DNA of 64,000 nucleotides from Bacillus changyiensis (GTDB lineage Bacteria > Bacillota > Bacilli > Bacillales > Bacillaceae). The notes under the pieces are model-generated. The model did not search any database. It was not told where the DNA came from and was given only the letters and a program-made list of their open reading frames with translations. The stretch is taken from contig NZ_JAQFWW010000001.1 of NCBI RefSeq assembly GCF_027706145.1, positions 1,116,001 through 1,180,000 of the forward strand. Reading direction: 5' to 3'. Position 1 is the first letter of the stretch, and each line of letters opens with the position of its first letter. Positions 49,362 to 57,760 of the stretch are shown here, piece by piece. Both the position numbers and the translations under genes were made by a program.

Positions 49362-50405
49362 TTATGGATAAATTGGCGCAAATTCAAGACCTGTCGTTTC
49401 ACTCCAACCGTTCATGATATTGAAATTTTGAACAGCTTGCCCTGCGGCTCCCTTCATTAAGTTATCAATCACAGATACGACAGTCACTCTGTTCGTCCGT
49501 TCATCCGCACTAATTCCAATATCGCAAAAATTACTACCATACACTTCCTTTGTCTCTGGAAATTGTCCGACTTCTCTCACCCTGATAAAATAGGAATTTT
49601 GGTAAAAGTCAGAAAAAACAGTTTGTAATTCGTTTGTTTTCATGCTTGTTTTAAGTTCTGTATAAATGGTTGCCATAATTCCTCTTGTCATTGGCACTAA
49701 GTGTGTACTGAAAGTGATCGGTTGGAAAACCGGGATCCAGTACCTTATTGTTTGCTCGATTTCAGGTAGATGTTGATGTTCATTGACCTTGTATATTTTT
49801 AAATTTTCATTGACCTCAGAAAAATGTGTGCCGATGGAAGCTTTTCTTCCGGCTCCTGAAACTCCTGTCTTTGCATCAATAATGAGAAAAGATTCATTGA
49901 TCAATCCATTTTTTATGAGCGGCGCTAAACCGAGAAGCGTTGCGGTCGGGAAACATCCGGGATTGGCTATGTATTTTGCAACTTTGATTTCATCATGATT
50001 CAATTCTGATAAACCGTACACAGCCTTTTCAAGAGCGGATTGTGGAGGTGCGGCATGATGATACCAACTCTCATAAACAGCTGCATCCTTCATTCTCAGA
50101 TCACCCGATAAATCAATCACAGGTATGTCATAAGGCTCAAACTCAGCAATTAATTTGCTACATACACCTGAAGGTGCTGCCATAAATAAAAAGTCAATGT
50201 CAGCTACTATTTGTGCCGCTTCAATCGGTTCAAGCGTTTGCTCTGTTAGCTTTACAGTATGCGGATACTGTTTACAGTAGGTTGTTCCTTGATGCTTAGA
50301 TGAATACAGTATACATTCATCTACATAAGGATGCCGTTTCATAATTCTCATCATTTCTGCTCCACCATAGCCAGTAGCTCCAATAATACCTACTTTCAAA
50401 TTCAT
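49362..50405 (-). CDS. argC: N-acetyl-gamma-glutamyl-phosphate reductase
   Basis: NADPH-dependent reductase, third step of arginine synthesis. 347 residues: Rossmann start [13 protein letters not shown] (residues 6-18) and catalytic Cys151 in ANPGCFPTA. The ATG follows GAAGGTGA. It is first in the operon argCJBD-carAB-argF, with a sigma-A promoter and ARG box directly upstream. Arginine with AhrC/ArgR would repress the whole operon. Confidence 0.97.
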   Translation of the reverse strand: MNLKVGIIGATGYGGAEMMRIMKRHPYVDECILYSSKHQGTTYCKQYPHTVKLTEQTLEPIEAAQIVADIDFLFMAAPSGVCSKLIAEFEPYDIPVIDLSGDLRMKDAAVYESWYHHAAPPQSALEKAVYGLSELNHDEIKVAKYIANPGCFPTATLLGLAPLIKNGLINESFLIIDAKTGVSGAGRKASIGTHFSEVNENLKIYKVNEHQHLPEIEQTIRYWIPVFQPITFSTHLVPMTRGIMATIYTELKTSMKTNELQTVFSDFYQNSYFIRVREVGQFPETKEVYGSNFCDIGISADERTNRVTVVSVIDNLMKGAAGQAVQNFNIMNGWSETTGLEFAPIYP

Positions 50406-50437
50406 TCACCTTCTTCTGTACCGAGAAATTATTTAAC

Positions 50438-50465
50438 ATTATAACATGAATAAAAATTAATTCAA
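50438..50465 (-). promoter_or_regulatory. Promoter and ARG box of the arginine operon
   Basis: Minus strand -35 TTGAAT (50460-50465), 16-bp spacer, -10 TATAAT (50438-50443). The spacer overlaps CATGAATAAAAATTAA (50445-50460, plus-strand reading), which matches the Bacillus ARG-box consensus CATGAATAAAAATKCAAK. Binding of AhrC/ArgR there would block the promoter. Confidence 0.85.
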
Positions 50466-50554
50466 TTGTATATTTAATTAATTTTGTCCAAAAATGAAGA
50501 TTGGTCGTTTTAGAGTATATGAGTCCTTTTTCTTAAAGATTCAAATTTAATCCA

Positions 50555-50590
50555 TTAAAAAAAGAGCCTGATCAAATGAGATCAGACTCC
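50555..50590 (-). terminator. yitW terminator
   Basis: On the minus strand GAGTCTGATC pairs with GATCAGGCTC (one mismatch) around a six-base loop and runs into seven T. Confidence 0.88.
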
Positions 50591-50596
50591 TTACCA

Positions 50597-50905
50597 TTAC
50601 CGAATACCAAGTGCAATTTTTGCATATCTAGACATTTTATCCTTCGTCCAAGGCGGATTCCAGACAATATGGACTTCCGTTTCTTTTACTTCTGGAATAT
50701 CTGCTAGCGCTTTTTTCACTTCATCGACAATAACCGGCGCAAGCGGACACCCCATCGATGTCAATGTCATCGTAACATCCGTTTTGCCGTTTTCATCCAT
50801 ATCAACCTCATATACAAGCCCAAGATTGACAATATCAACACCGAGTTCTGGGTCAATGACTTGTTCTAGCGCACCCATCACGTTTTCTTTTAAAGCTTCA
50901 TCCAT
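50597..50905 (-). CDS. yitW: MIP18/DUF59 iron-sulfur assembly protein YitW
   Basis: A 102-residue protein of the SufT/Cia2 (MIP18) family that takes part in maturation of iron-sulfur proteins. Typical motifs are VIDPELGVDIVNLGLVY (about 16-32), the conserved Cys in LTSMGCPL (about 53), and the end VWNPPWTKDKMSRYAK. GGAGG is nine bases from the ATG. It is downstream of yitV with separate terminator, the same order as in B. subtilis. Confidence 0.92.
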   Translation of the reverse strand: MDEALKENVMGALEQVIDPELGVDIVNLGLVYEVDMDENGKTDVTMTLTSMGCPLAPVIVDEVKKALADIPEVKETEVHIVWNPPWTKDKMSRYAKIALGIR

Positions 50906-50967
50906 ATACCATCCCTCCTTTTCATTAGTATAACTTACATCATTTCAATTCTAAACGATTAGGTTTT

Positions 50968-51735
50968 TCACAAGTGTGATGCAAACCACATCACTGTTCG
51001 TAAAAGCCCTTCTCTTGACACTTTATGATCTGCATGTTTATCGGCAATGAACTGAAGAAGCTCAGGTTTTTCATGATCATGGTGAAGTTCATAAAAGCGG
51101 TAGGTTGGTGCAAACGGGACAGATTGATCCTTTTTTCCGTGCCAAAAAAGCAATGGTCTTTGCTTCAATTTTTCCGGTTGAAGTGTGAGATCAAATGGTT
51201 TCAATTTTTCACGTTGCTGTTCGATTTGTTCTTCAGTGATCGGAAGTTTGATTTGTTTTTCACGAATGCTTGACAGCTGCATATCGAAGAACTCCAGATA
51301 AGCTGGGGTACCCATCAGACTTACCGCAACTTTTATCCAGTCATATTGTGTTAACGCACCAAGGGTCACAATTCCACCCAAAGAGGTTCCAGCCATACCA
51401 ATGCGACCATTTTCAATCAAATGTTCTTGCTCAAAATGGTTTTTCAACATTTCAAGTTCTTGAATTTCATTGATGACAATCTCCCAAAACTTAGCAGCAA
51501 ACTCCTCTTGAGTCAGCTGTTCAGCCCTTTCTCCATGATAAGCAACTTCAGGTAAAATCACCCGCATTCCTTCTTCAGCAAGCAAGTATGCGTAATGGAG
51601 GTTATGCTCTTTTGCACTTGTAAATCCGTGTATAAAAAAAACAAGAGGGAGAGCCTTATCTTTTTGCCCCTCCTTTACAATTTGTAAAAAAGGGATGTTT
51701 GAGATTTCTTGTTTATCGATCACTATCACGTTCAT
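50968..51735 (-). CDS. yitV: Alpha/beta hydrolase esterase YitV
   Basis: A 255-residue putative esterase. The oxyanion segment is FIHGFTSAKEHN (about 34-45), the nucleophile Ser is in GMAGTSLGG (about 113-121), and an Asp/His pair sits near KDQSVPF and DKHADHKVS. AAAGGAG is upstream of the ATG. No signal peptide is present, so it is cytoplasmic. Substrate unknown. It is divergent from yitU. Confidence 0.88.
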   Translation of the reverse strand: MNVIVIDKQEISNIPFLQIVKEGQKDKALPLVFFIHGFTSAKEHNLHYAYLLAEEGMRVILPEVAYHGERAEQLTQEEFAAKFWEIVINEIQELEMLKNHFEQEHLIENGRIGMAGTSLGGIVTLGALTQYDWIKVAVSLMGTPAYLEFFDMQLSSIREKQIKLPITEEQIEQQREKLKPFDLTLQPEKLKQRPLLFWHGKKDQSVPFAPTYRFYELHHDHEKPELLQFIADKHADHKVSREGLLRTVMWFASHL

Positions 51736-51850
51736 TCTCTCCTTTTAGGGTATCCATTATCATCAGTTTAACATGTAGACAATAAAGAAGGTAAAAAGAT
51801 ACACTATAAATTAGAACGTTTAAAAAAATTACCGGATTAAAGGAGCCATT

Positions 51851-52663
51851 ATGGAGACAAAACCATATTTAATCGCATTGGATTTAGACGGTACATTATT
51901 AAAAGATGACAAGACCATTTCTAAGAACGCACAAGAAGTAATTGGGCAGCTTAAAGAAAAAGGGCACCATGTCTGTATCTCCACAGGTAGACCGTACAGA
52001 GCAAGTTCGATGTATTATGACCAGCTGCAACTTGATACACCGATCGTCAATTTTAACGGAGCGTTTGTTCATCACCCGAAAAACGAGAACTGGGGGAGAT
52101 TTCATACTTCACTTGACCTTGGCGTTGTCAAACAGATTGTTGAAGTGAGTGAATCATACAATGTCCACAATATCCTTGCCGAAGTCACTGATGACGTCTA
52201 TTTTCATTACCATGACGAAAAATTAATTGACATCTTTACAATGGGTAGCCCCAATATTACAGTTGGTGATTTAAGAAAAAACCTTGGTGCTAATGTCACA
52301 AGTGTTTTGATCCACGCAAAAGAAGAAGATGTCCCATCAATACGTACTTATTTATCAGATGTTCATGCAGAAGTAGTCGATCATAGACGCTGGGCAGCTC
52401 CATGGCATGTCATTGAATTGATTAGAAGCGGTATTAATAAAGCAATTGGATTAGAAAAAGTAGCGAACTACTATAACGTGCCAAAGGAGCGCATTATCGC
52501 TTTTGGAGATGAAGATAACGATCTAGAAATGCTTGAGTTCGCTGGCTGTGGTGTGGCGATGGGTAACGGGATTGAAGGAGTGAAACAAATTGCCAACCAT
52601 GTGACAACATCGAATGAACAAGACGGCATCGCTGTCTTTTTGAAGGATTATTTCTCATTATAA
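51851..52663 (+). CDS. yitU: HAD-superfamily Cof-type phosphatase YitU
   Basis: A 270-residue HAD IIB phosphatase. Motif I DLDGTLL (residues 11-17), motif II ISTGRP (about 44-49), motif III Lys near SGINKAIG, and motif IV FGDEDNDLEML (about 218-228) are all present. In B. subtilis YitU is one of the HAD enzymes able to dephosphorylate the riboflavin precursor ARPP, so a flavin role is possible; broad sugar-phosphate activity is the alternative. AAAGGAG is seven bases from the ATG. Confidence 0.9.
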   Translation: METKPYLIALDLDGTLLKDDKTISKNAQEVIGQLKEKGHHVCISTGRPYRASSMYYDQLQLDTPIVNFNGAFVHHPKNENWGRFHTSLDLGVVKQIVEVSESYNVHNILAEVTDDVYFHYHDEKLIDIFTMGSPNITVGDLRKNLGANVTSVLIHAKEEDVPSIRTYLSDVHAEVVDHRRWAAPWHVIELIRSGINKAIGLEKVANYYNVPKERIIAFGDEDNDLEMLEFAGCGVAMGNGIEGVKQIANHVTTSNEQDGIAVFLKDYFSL

Positions 52664-52757
52664 TTTTATTTTTGCCATTCATAATACAAAATGAAAGATG
52701 CAAACTATATGTGACGATCTTTAAGATTGTCGAGCTCATGTTTAGGGGGCAAATAAG

Positions 52758-52898
52758 ATGGGTAAACGAAGCAAGTCAAAAAGGTTTATTCAGCAAGGCA
52801 AAGATTCCATTAAACAGCATGCCGAGAGGTTCCCTTACCGTTCAACATTAGAAGAGGCCGAACAGCGTACCGGTCCGACAGAATGCGGAGGACTGTAA
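52758..52898 (+). CDS. Small basic protein of unknown function (46 aa)
   Basis: A 46-residue ORF with AGGGGG ten bases before the ATG. It is Lys/Arg/Gln rich at its start (MGKRSKSKRFIQQGKDSIK) and ends TGPTECGGL. I do not recognise it. It is followed by a second small gene whose ATG begins two bases after its stop codon, so the two are translationally coupled. A downstream position after yitU and before the yitT cluster is consistent with small uncharacterised Bacillus genes here. Confidence 0.65.
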   Translation: MGKRSKSKRFIQQGKDSIKQHAERFPYRSTLEEAEQRTGPTECGGL

Positions 52899-52899
52899 C

Positions 52900-53085
52900 A
52901 TGAGAAACGAATTGTTTCAAATGGCGAAACATGCCGTTCATGAAGCTGTAACAGCTGGTGAAGGCAATCGGAAAAGAGCGATTGAAAGGGCACAAAATGC
53001 ACTTTCTTCAGCCTACGCCAATTCTACTGATCCAGAACGGCAAGAACTTCATGCCCTCCAGGATCAGCTTGAGCGGCTGTCCTGA
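52900..53085 (+). CDS. DUF3813 family small protein
   Basis: A 61-residue all-helical acidic/basic protein. Its pattern (ELFQMAKHAVHEAV... AIERAQNALSSAYANST..ERQELHALQDQLERL) fits the DUF3813 family of Bacillus proteins of unknown role. GGAGGACTGTAAC lies before the ATG, within the previous gene, so the pair is coupled. No membrane segment or motif of known function. It precedes a bidirectional terminator. Confidence 0.75.
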   Translation: MRNELFQMAKHAVHEAVTAGEGNRKRAIERAQNALSSAYANSTDPERQELHALQDQLERLS

Positions 53086-53117
53086 AAAATCGAGGCGGGG
53101 GGAGTACCCCCTCGCCT
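53086..53117. terminator. Bidirectional terminator of the small-gene pair and rap
   Basis: GGCG-GGGGG-AGTA-CCCCC-CGCC forms a GC-rich stem; TTTG follows on plus and GATTTTTC on minus. The minus side ends rap. Confidence 0.75.
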
Positions 53118-53122
53118 TTGAA

Positions 53123-54247
53123 TTAAATTTGCTTTTGAATTTGCCTTTTTGCTTCAACTACTTTACGATAAAATTCAAGTGAATCACGCAACATATCTTT
53201 TTCTTGTAAAAATTCGGCTACAACAACCCCATATTCCTCCATATCCGCATACATTCCTATTTTATTTAACGAGTTAAAAGTTTCCCTAAGTAAGTCGACA
53301 TCAAATGATATGTACAACCCATAAATTAAATTCAGTTTTGTAAGATACTCACGATCTCCTAGTTCTTCAGCTTTAGCTTTACATTCAAAATACAAGTCTT
53401 CTGCTTCAGCCCTCTTCCCTAGTCTTGCTTTTATATATGAGAGGTTGAAAAGTGCTTTTGGTAAATAACTAGGCTGATCGTTTTTATAAAGTTCTACTGC
53501 CTTTGTGATGTGGTTTTCGGCTTTGTTGAGTTCTTCAAGTTGATTGTAACATAGCCCAATGTTTACATGTGACGAACCAATTAAATGATCTACTTTCAGT
53601 TCTTTAGCATTCGTAAGAGCTTGATTATTGTGATGCAATGCTTTTTCAGGTTGAAATTTATCCAACCAGTTACAAGCAATCATAAATTGGCACTGCACAC
53701 GACGTTGACCATATGTAGGATAGTCTAAATAAATATGATAAGCACGATTTGCATAATACATAGAAAGATAAGTTTGTTTTAGATAGTAGTATGTTTCAGA
53801 TAACTTGAAATAAAATTCCGCTTTTTCGACCTCTTCACAGTCAAACGATTCAAGCTGAGCTTCAGCATTTTTATAATAATGTATGGCATGCAATATCTCT
53901 TTTTGTCTAAAATGATACATTCCTGAAAAGAAATGATAATAGTATTCAAGCATCCCATTCAGGTTTTTCCCGCCTTTTGTTTTTCTCTTGATCTCTTGAT
54001 AATCTTCATCTATTTCCATATTTCTTGCAGAATCTGGGCAAAGGTAATCAAGCATCAGTTTATGACGAAATTCTAGCAGAGAATAGTATATTAGTGCGTC
54101 TTGATTTTCTTCCATCACCTGAATTTCCAGCTTCACTTGCTCTTTCATATCTTCAGCGATTTTTAGCCAATCATTTTTTAAAGCGACATACCAATGGTTC
54201 ATTTTTGTAGCAACTAGATCATAAGGTATTACAGTTTCATTTTCCAA
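53123..54247 (-). CDS. Rap-family response regulator phosphatase/inhibitor, no Phr partner
   Basis: A 374-residue Rap protein: N-terminal three-helix bundle (about 1-70) and about six TPR repeats (about 95-365). Gln49 in EENQDALIYYSLLEFRHK matches the catalytic Gln47 of RapH, needed for Spo0F~P dephosphorylation, so it may act on Spo0F; action on ComA or another regulator cannot be excluded. Nothing like a phr gene follows: the downstream 6 bp lead straight into a terminator. GGAAACTTGG precedes the ATG, a fair site. It is absent at this place in B. subtilis and so is an addition to the yit region. Confidence 0.9.
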   Translation of the reverse strand: MENETVIPYDLVATKMNHWYVALKNDWLKIAEDMKEQVKLEIQVMEENQDALIYYSLLEFRHKLMLDYLCPDSARNMEIDEDYQEIKRKTKGGKNLNGMLEYYYHFFSGMYHFRQKEILHAIHYYKNAEAQLESFDCEEVEKAEFYFKLSETYYYLKQTYLSMYYANRAYHIYLDYPTYGQRRVQCQFMIACNWLDKFQPEKALHHNNQALTNAKELKVDHLIGSSHVNIGLCYNQLEELNKAENHITKAVELYKNDQPSYLPKALFNLSYIKARLGKRAEAEDLYFECKAKAEELGDREYLTKLNLIYGLYISFDVDLLRETFNSLNKIGMYADMEEYGVVVAEFLQEKDMLRDSLEFYRKVVEAKRQIQKQI

Positions 54248-54529
54248 GTTTCCAAAGCCTCCATTCTTATTTAATAATATGTGGTTTTAAGTGAATAGCC
54301 ATTCTTGTTTACAGATTTTATTCATTTTTTCGAATATTTATCCGAAAAATTCTTTTCTTTCCAAAACCCCTCATCATCATATCCTATAATTTGGTTTACA
54401 TACAATAAAATACAGCATTTGTTTAGCTAAATTTAATGTTGAAATACATCGTGTTCATTACCCTTTTTTACTGAAAATCATCATATCAGATATTAGACTT
54501 AAAACAGCACTGGATAAGGGACTGTTTAT
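54248..54529. other. rap upstream region
   Basis: AT-rich promoter region of rap (minus) with no gene. I find no TTGCGG-N4-CCGCAA ComA box, so control by ComA, as for several B. subtilis rap genes, is not supported here. Confidence 0.4.
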
Positions 54530-54733
54530 ATGTCGCAAAATCTGAAGAAAAACAAATTTGAAGATAAGTCTCATAACATTGATCGAATCGATTAAAAGAC
54601 TATTTTACACTTGGCTGATAGTCAATATTTAAATCTGAAAAAATTGCGAAATCTAACCCATATCTTCTTCCTGCTGTTGCAGGTGTTCTTTTTATTTGTC
54701 ATTGCGCTTTTTTTGTATATGTACTTTGCTTAG
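54530..54733 (+). pseudogene. Small membrane-protein ORF broken by one in-frame stop
   Basis: Starting at an ATG with AAGGG eleven bases upstream, 68 codons run in a single frame to a TAG, with just one internal stop (TAA at codon 22, 54593). The first part is charged (MSQNLKKNKFEDKS), and the part after the stop holds a basic stretch and a single strong hydrophobic helix (HIFFLLLQVFFLFVIALFLYMYFA). This looks like a 66-residue single-pass membrane protein gene that has gained a stop codon. A chance arrangement remains possible. Confidence 0.4.
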
Positions 54734-55014
54734 TTCGTCTATTCTGAAAAAGAATGTCTTAGTAAGTGTAAAAACGACAGAATGATGTTCTTTTTGGGGG
54801 ATTTTCATCCAAGGGCTTTCCGAATTAATTACTCCTTATTAGAATCTCAATAACATTTGTAAGCAATCGAAAAGTCATGATGTCTACTGAATAATGCTTC
54901 CAATTCATATAAATGCCACAGACACTTCCCTTTTTTCGTATGTTGCCATATAACCTCTACTGTCCCCAATTATTAAGGACTTTCCCACATTGAATGATGT
55001 ACACAAGCGCATAT
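54734..55014. other. Intergenic, nothing recognised
   Basis: About 280 bases between the broken small ORF and the terminator at 55015. AT-rich, with no open frame that has a ribosome site, no repeat and no known RNA element. Confidence 0.4.
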
Positions 55015-55049
55015 AAAAAACTGTCGAGAGTTTCTCTCGACAGTTTTTT
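55015..55049. terminator. Bidirectional terminator after the BsuPI lipoprotein gene
   Basis: A 16-bp perfect stem AAAAAACTGTCGAGAG / CTCTCGACAGTTTTTT with a three-base loop. Confidence 0.9.
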
Positions 55050-55055
55050 ATCCGA

Positions 55056-55499
55056 TTATTTCACGGTAAAGGTTTTTCTTTCTTGAAGGGTAGAAAGTTC
55101 CGCTCTTCCCAGGAATGTTACGTTTACACTATATTTGCCTGGGCCAGGCACTGATGTCCATACATCTTTAAAATCATATGATTCACCGGGTTTTAAATTC
55201 ATGGTTTCCAAAACTTGTGTAAATACTTTTCCTTCTGAATAGCGATACACTTCATTGCCTTTTTCATCAACTACTGTCAGTTCGAATTTTTGACCGCTCT
55301 TAAAGTGAAATTCAACCGTTTTATCCGTATTGTTCTTAACCGACATATTAAATTCAACTTTCCCCTGTTTTTGTACAGGCTCTACAGATAATACAACACC
55401 TTTACTCATTTCCCCTGTTACCTCCTTGTCAGGATGATTCTCCCCAATTTGATTGCATCCTCCGACAAATAGCAGCATGATCATTGCAATTAGTCTCAT
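55056..55499 (-). CDS. Lipoprotein with BsuPI (intracellular proteinase inhibitor) domain
   Basis: A 147-residue protein. Residues 1-15 form a lipoprotein signal with lipobox VGGC (Cys15). Residues about 30-147 fit the BsuPI domain, the fold of B. subtilis Ipi, which inhibits the intracellular serine protease ISP-1; motifs VEFNMSVKNNTDKTVEFHF, GQKFELTV and LKPGES are visible. B. subtilis Ipi is a cytoplasmic protein next to yitT, so this is its positional counterpart but with a membrane anchor. GGGGGG precedes the ATG. It is 11 bp from yitT and so in one operon. Confidence 0.82.
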   Translation of the reverse strand: MRLIAMIMLLFVGGCNQIGENHPDKEVTGEMSKGVVLSVEPVQKQGKVEFNMSVKNNTDKTVEFHFKSGQKFELTVVDEKGNEVYRYSEGKVFTQVLETMNLKPGESYDFKDVWTSVPGPGKYSVNVTFLGRAELSTLQERKTFTVK

Positions 55500-55510
55500 A
55501 AATCCCCCCT

Positions 55511-56353
55511 TTAATCTTTGCGGAAAAACCCTAAGACTGCAGTTGTTTGAACAACATTGGTAAATGCGTGCGGATCAACCTCTTGAATAATTTTTTCTAA
55601 ATCATATAATTCATATCTTGTGATCACGATGACCATCATCTCTTTTTGTTCATTGGTAAATGCGCCTTTTGCCGGAACAGTCGTAATTCCTCTGACCATT
55701 TTTCCGTAAATCGCTTCCTTAATCTCATCCGCTTTCTTTGTTACAATCATCACTGTCAGTTTAGCGTGACGGGTGTGAATGGCATCGATAACCCTTGTTG
55801 TCACATAAAGTGTTACAAGTGTATACAATGCTTTTTCCCAGCCATTCATTAATCCTGCTGTTAAAATGATCGCTCCGTTTAATATAAAGAAGTAGGTGCC
55901 AACTGGCTTATCTTTCCACTTTGCTAAAATCATCGCGATGATATCGAGACCACCTGTTGAAGCCCCGTATTTTAGTGTCAGACCGACACCAATCGCAGAA
56001 ATAACACCGCCAAAAACAGCATTTAGCAAAATGTCGTTTGACAATCGTACTTCAGGCACCATTCCCAGAAAAATCGTTGTGAGCGCAACACTTAAAATAC
56101 TGTAGACTGTAAATGAACGGCCGACCTTCATCCAGCCCAATATACCGACGGGAATATTTAAGAGAAACAAAAGTGTTCCCGTTGAAAAATAAATTGGACT
56201 GTATTGATCTAATGCACTTGACAAAAGCTGTGCAACACCCGTAAAGCCACTTGCGTAAACATCAGCAGGGATGAGAAATAAATTTAAACCGATGGCATTT
56301 AATAAGGCGCCAATGATGACAATAAACATTTTTTTTGCTTCCGCTATGACCAT
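55511..56353 (-). CDS. yitT: YitT family membrane protein (DUF161 + DUF2179)
   Basis: A 280-residue protein. The first 190 residues contain about five hydrophobic helices (two DUF161 repeats), followed by a soluble DUF2179 domain (about 195-280), which in other proteins is a ligand- or partner-binding module. Function is unknown. Typical motifs are GASTGGLDIIAMIL (about 127-140) and TVPAKGAFTNEQKEMMVIVITRYEL. GCGGAGG is near the ATG. It is first in an operon with the BsuPI lipoprotein, divergent from the degV gene. Confidence 0.87.
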   Translation of the reverse strand: MVIAEAKKMFIVIIGALLNAIGLNLFLIPADVYASGFTGVAQLLSSALDQYSPIYFSTGTLLFLLNIPVGILGWMKVGRSFTVYSILSVALTTIFLGMVPEVRLSNDILLNAVFGGVISAIGVGLTLKYGASTGGLDIIAMILAKWKDKPVGTYFFILNGAIILTAGLMNGWEKALYTLVTLYVTTRVIDAIHTRHAKLTVMIVTKKADEIKEAIYGKMVRGITTVPAKGAFTNEQKEMMVIVITRYELYDLEKIIQEVDPHAFTNVVQTTAVLGFFRKD

Positions 56354-56548
56354 TTTTTGAGTTCCTCCGCTTAATCTATATATATTTGGTTTACCCTATA
56401 AACATTATTTTGAAAACGTCAAAATCAAATAATATGATATAGTTGTTCTAAAGTCGTCACAAATCCGATACCCATTCATCAAAAAACACTGTGATGGTGA
56501 ATGGATATGTATTGGAAAATTCATCTTTTTACGAAAGAAGGGGTTCAC

Positions 56549-57409
56549 ATGACTGTTCACCTTTTGGCTGACAGTGCGGCAGATTTGCCTAAACAATTTT
56601 ATGATCAACATCATATTTCTTTCATTCCTTTACGGGTATTTCTCGACGAAACAGAATATGAAGACCTTGTTTCAATTCAGCCTCATGACGTTTATGAAGC
56701 GATGCGCAACGGAAAAGTACCTAAAACCTCACAGCCATCTTTACAAACCTTTAAAGATGTCTTTAGCAAACTTGCGGAAAAAGATGCTACCGCATTATAT
56801 ATCGCTTTTTCTTCAGAGCTTTCCGGTACATACCAGACAGCTGTGATGGCGGCAAACGAAATCAAGGAAGAGTTTCCCAACTTTGATCTTCGGATCATTG
56901 ATTCAAAGTGTGCTTCATTAGGTTACGGACTTGCGATAAAATATGCGCTTCAACTTAGTACTGACGGCAATACAATACAAGAAATTGAAGCGTCTGTAAA
57001 GGATTTTTGCAAATCTCTTCAACATATTTTTACCGTAAATGATTTGAATTATTTGGCAAGAGGCGGCAGAATTAGTAAAACATCCGCTTTCGTCGGAGGA
57101 CTTTTAAATATTAAGCCTCTGTTGCACGTTGAAGACGGTAAATTAATTCCGCTGGAAAAAATCAGAGGGAAAAAGAAACTGATCAGACGAATGATTGAAC
57201 TAATGAGAGAAAGAGGTCTTGATTTAAGCAATCAGACAATCGGTATTAGCCATGGGGATGACATCGAAACAGCTGAAGAGTTTAAACAGCTGATTGAAGC
57301 TGAATTTCATCCGAAGGAAATCATCATCAACATGATCGGTTCGGCCATCGGTGCTCATTCTGGACCTGGGACATTGGCGATCTTCTTTCCTGGGAATAAA
57401 AAAAGCTAA
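56549..57409 (+). CDS. yitS: DegV family fatty-acid-binding protein YitS
   Basis: DegV/FakB proteins bind a fatty acid and present it to the kinase FakA for phosphorylation. The ATG at 56549 has AAGAAGGGG seven bases upstream and gives 286 residues; the upstream in-frame ATG at 56501 lacks a site. Typical motifs are [10 protein letters not shown] (about 4-13), [19 protein letters not shown] and the C-terminal [17 protein letters not shown]. It is monocistronic and at the yitS position. Confidence 0.9.
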   Translation: MTVHLLADSAADLPKQFYDQHHISFIPLRVFLDETEYEDLVSIQPHDVYEAMRNGKVPKTSQPSLQTFKDVFSKLAEKDATALYIAFSSELSGTYQTAVMAANEIKEEFPNFDLRIIDSKCASLGYGLAIKYALQLSTDGNTIQEIEASVKDFCKSLQHIFTVNDLNYLARGGRISKTSAFVGGLLNIKPLLHVEDGKLIPLEKIRGKKKLIRRMIELMRERGLDLSNQTIGISHGDDIETAEEFKQLIEAEFHPKEIIINMIGSAIGAHSGPGTLAIFFPGNKKS

Positions 57410-57432
57410 GCCTGCTTGCTATAAGCAGGCCC
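57397..57432. terminator. Terminator between yitS and the GerPF-like gene
   Basis: GCCTGCTT / AAGCAGGC with a five-base loop. The minus side continues TTAGCTTTTTTT, so it best serves the minus-strand gene. Confidence 0.75.
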
Positions 57433-57436
57433 CTTA

Positions 57437-57628
57437 TCACGTTTCTTCAGTGATCACTGGAGAAATTCCATCACCTAAAAAATTTTCAACTGCATAACCC
57501 GTGTTACTCCCCCCTGAGCCTTCTACCGTTTTTGACACCATGATTGGAGTAATTTGATATGCCCCGCCAAAATTAACAATTCCTCCGTCCGCAACATTCT
57601 CAATACAAATGGAACAACAATGTTTCAT
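57437..57628 (-). CDS. Small GerPA/GerPF-family spore protein
   Basis: A 63-residue protein. Residues about 14-50 fit the gerPA/gerPF family (spore coat/germination) with IVNFGGAYQITPIMVSKTVEGSGGSNTG, the typical 'NFG...ISP...GSG..N.G' pattern. It has an unusual Cys-Cys start (MKHCCSICIE). GGAGG is six bases from the ATG. It is short, isolated from any gerP operon in the window, and transcribed away from the divergent small ORF at 57761. It most likely is a spore coat-associated protein helping germinants reach inner receptors. Confidence 0.78.
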   Translation of the reverse strand: MKHCCSICIENVADGGIVNFGGAYQITPIMVSKTVEGSGGSNTGYAVENFLGDGISPVITEET

Positions 57629-57760
57629 ATCATGCCTCCTTTTTCAGGTCATAGTTATATTTATGCTCTTTTTTTAAGAAATCTTAAACTTAGCGGTAAA
57701 AACATAGCCTACATAGAGAGCGCTAGAATGGACAATCTAAAAGGAGGAGGTTATGTGTCA

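Noticed and set aside
48124-50405. Various plus-strand ORFs antisense to the arginine operon
   Set aside because: They are shadow frames of argJ and argC without ribosome sites.
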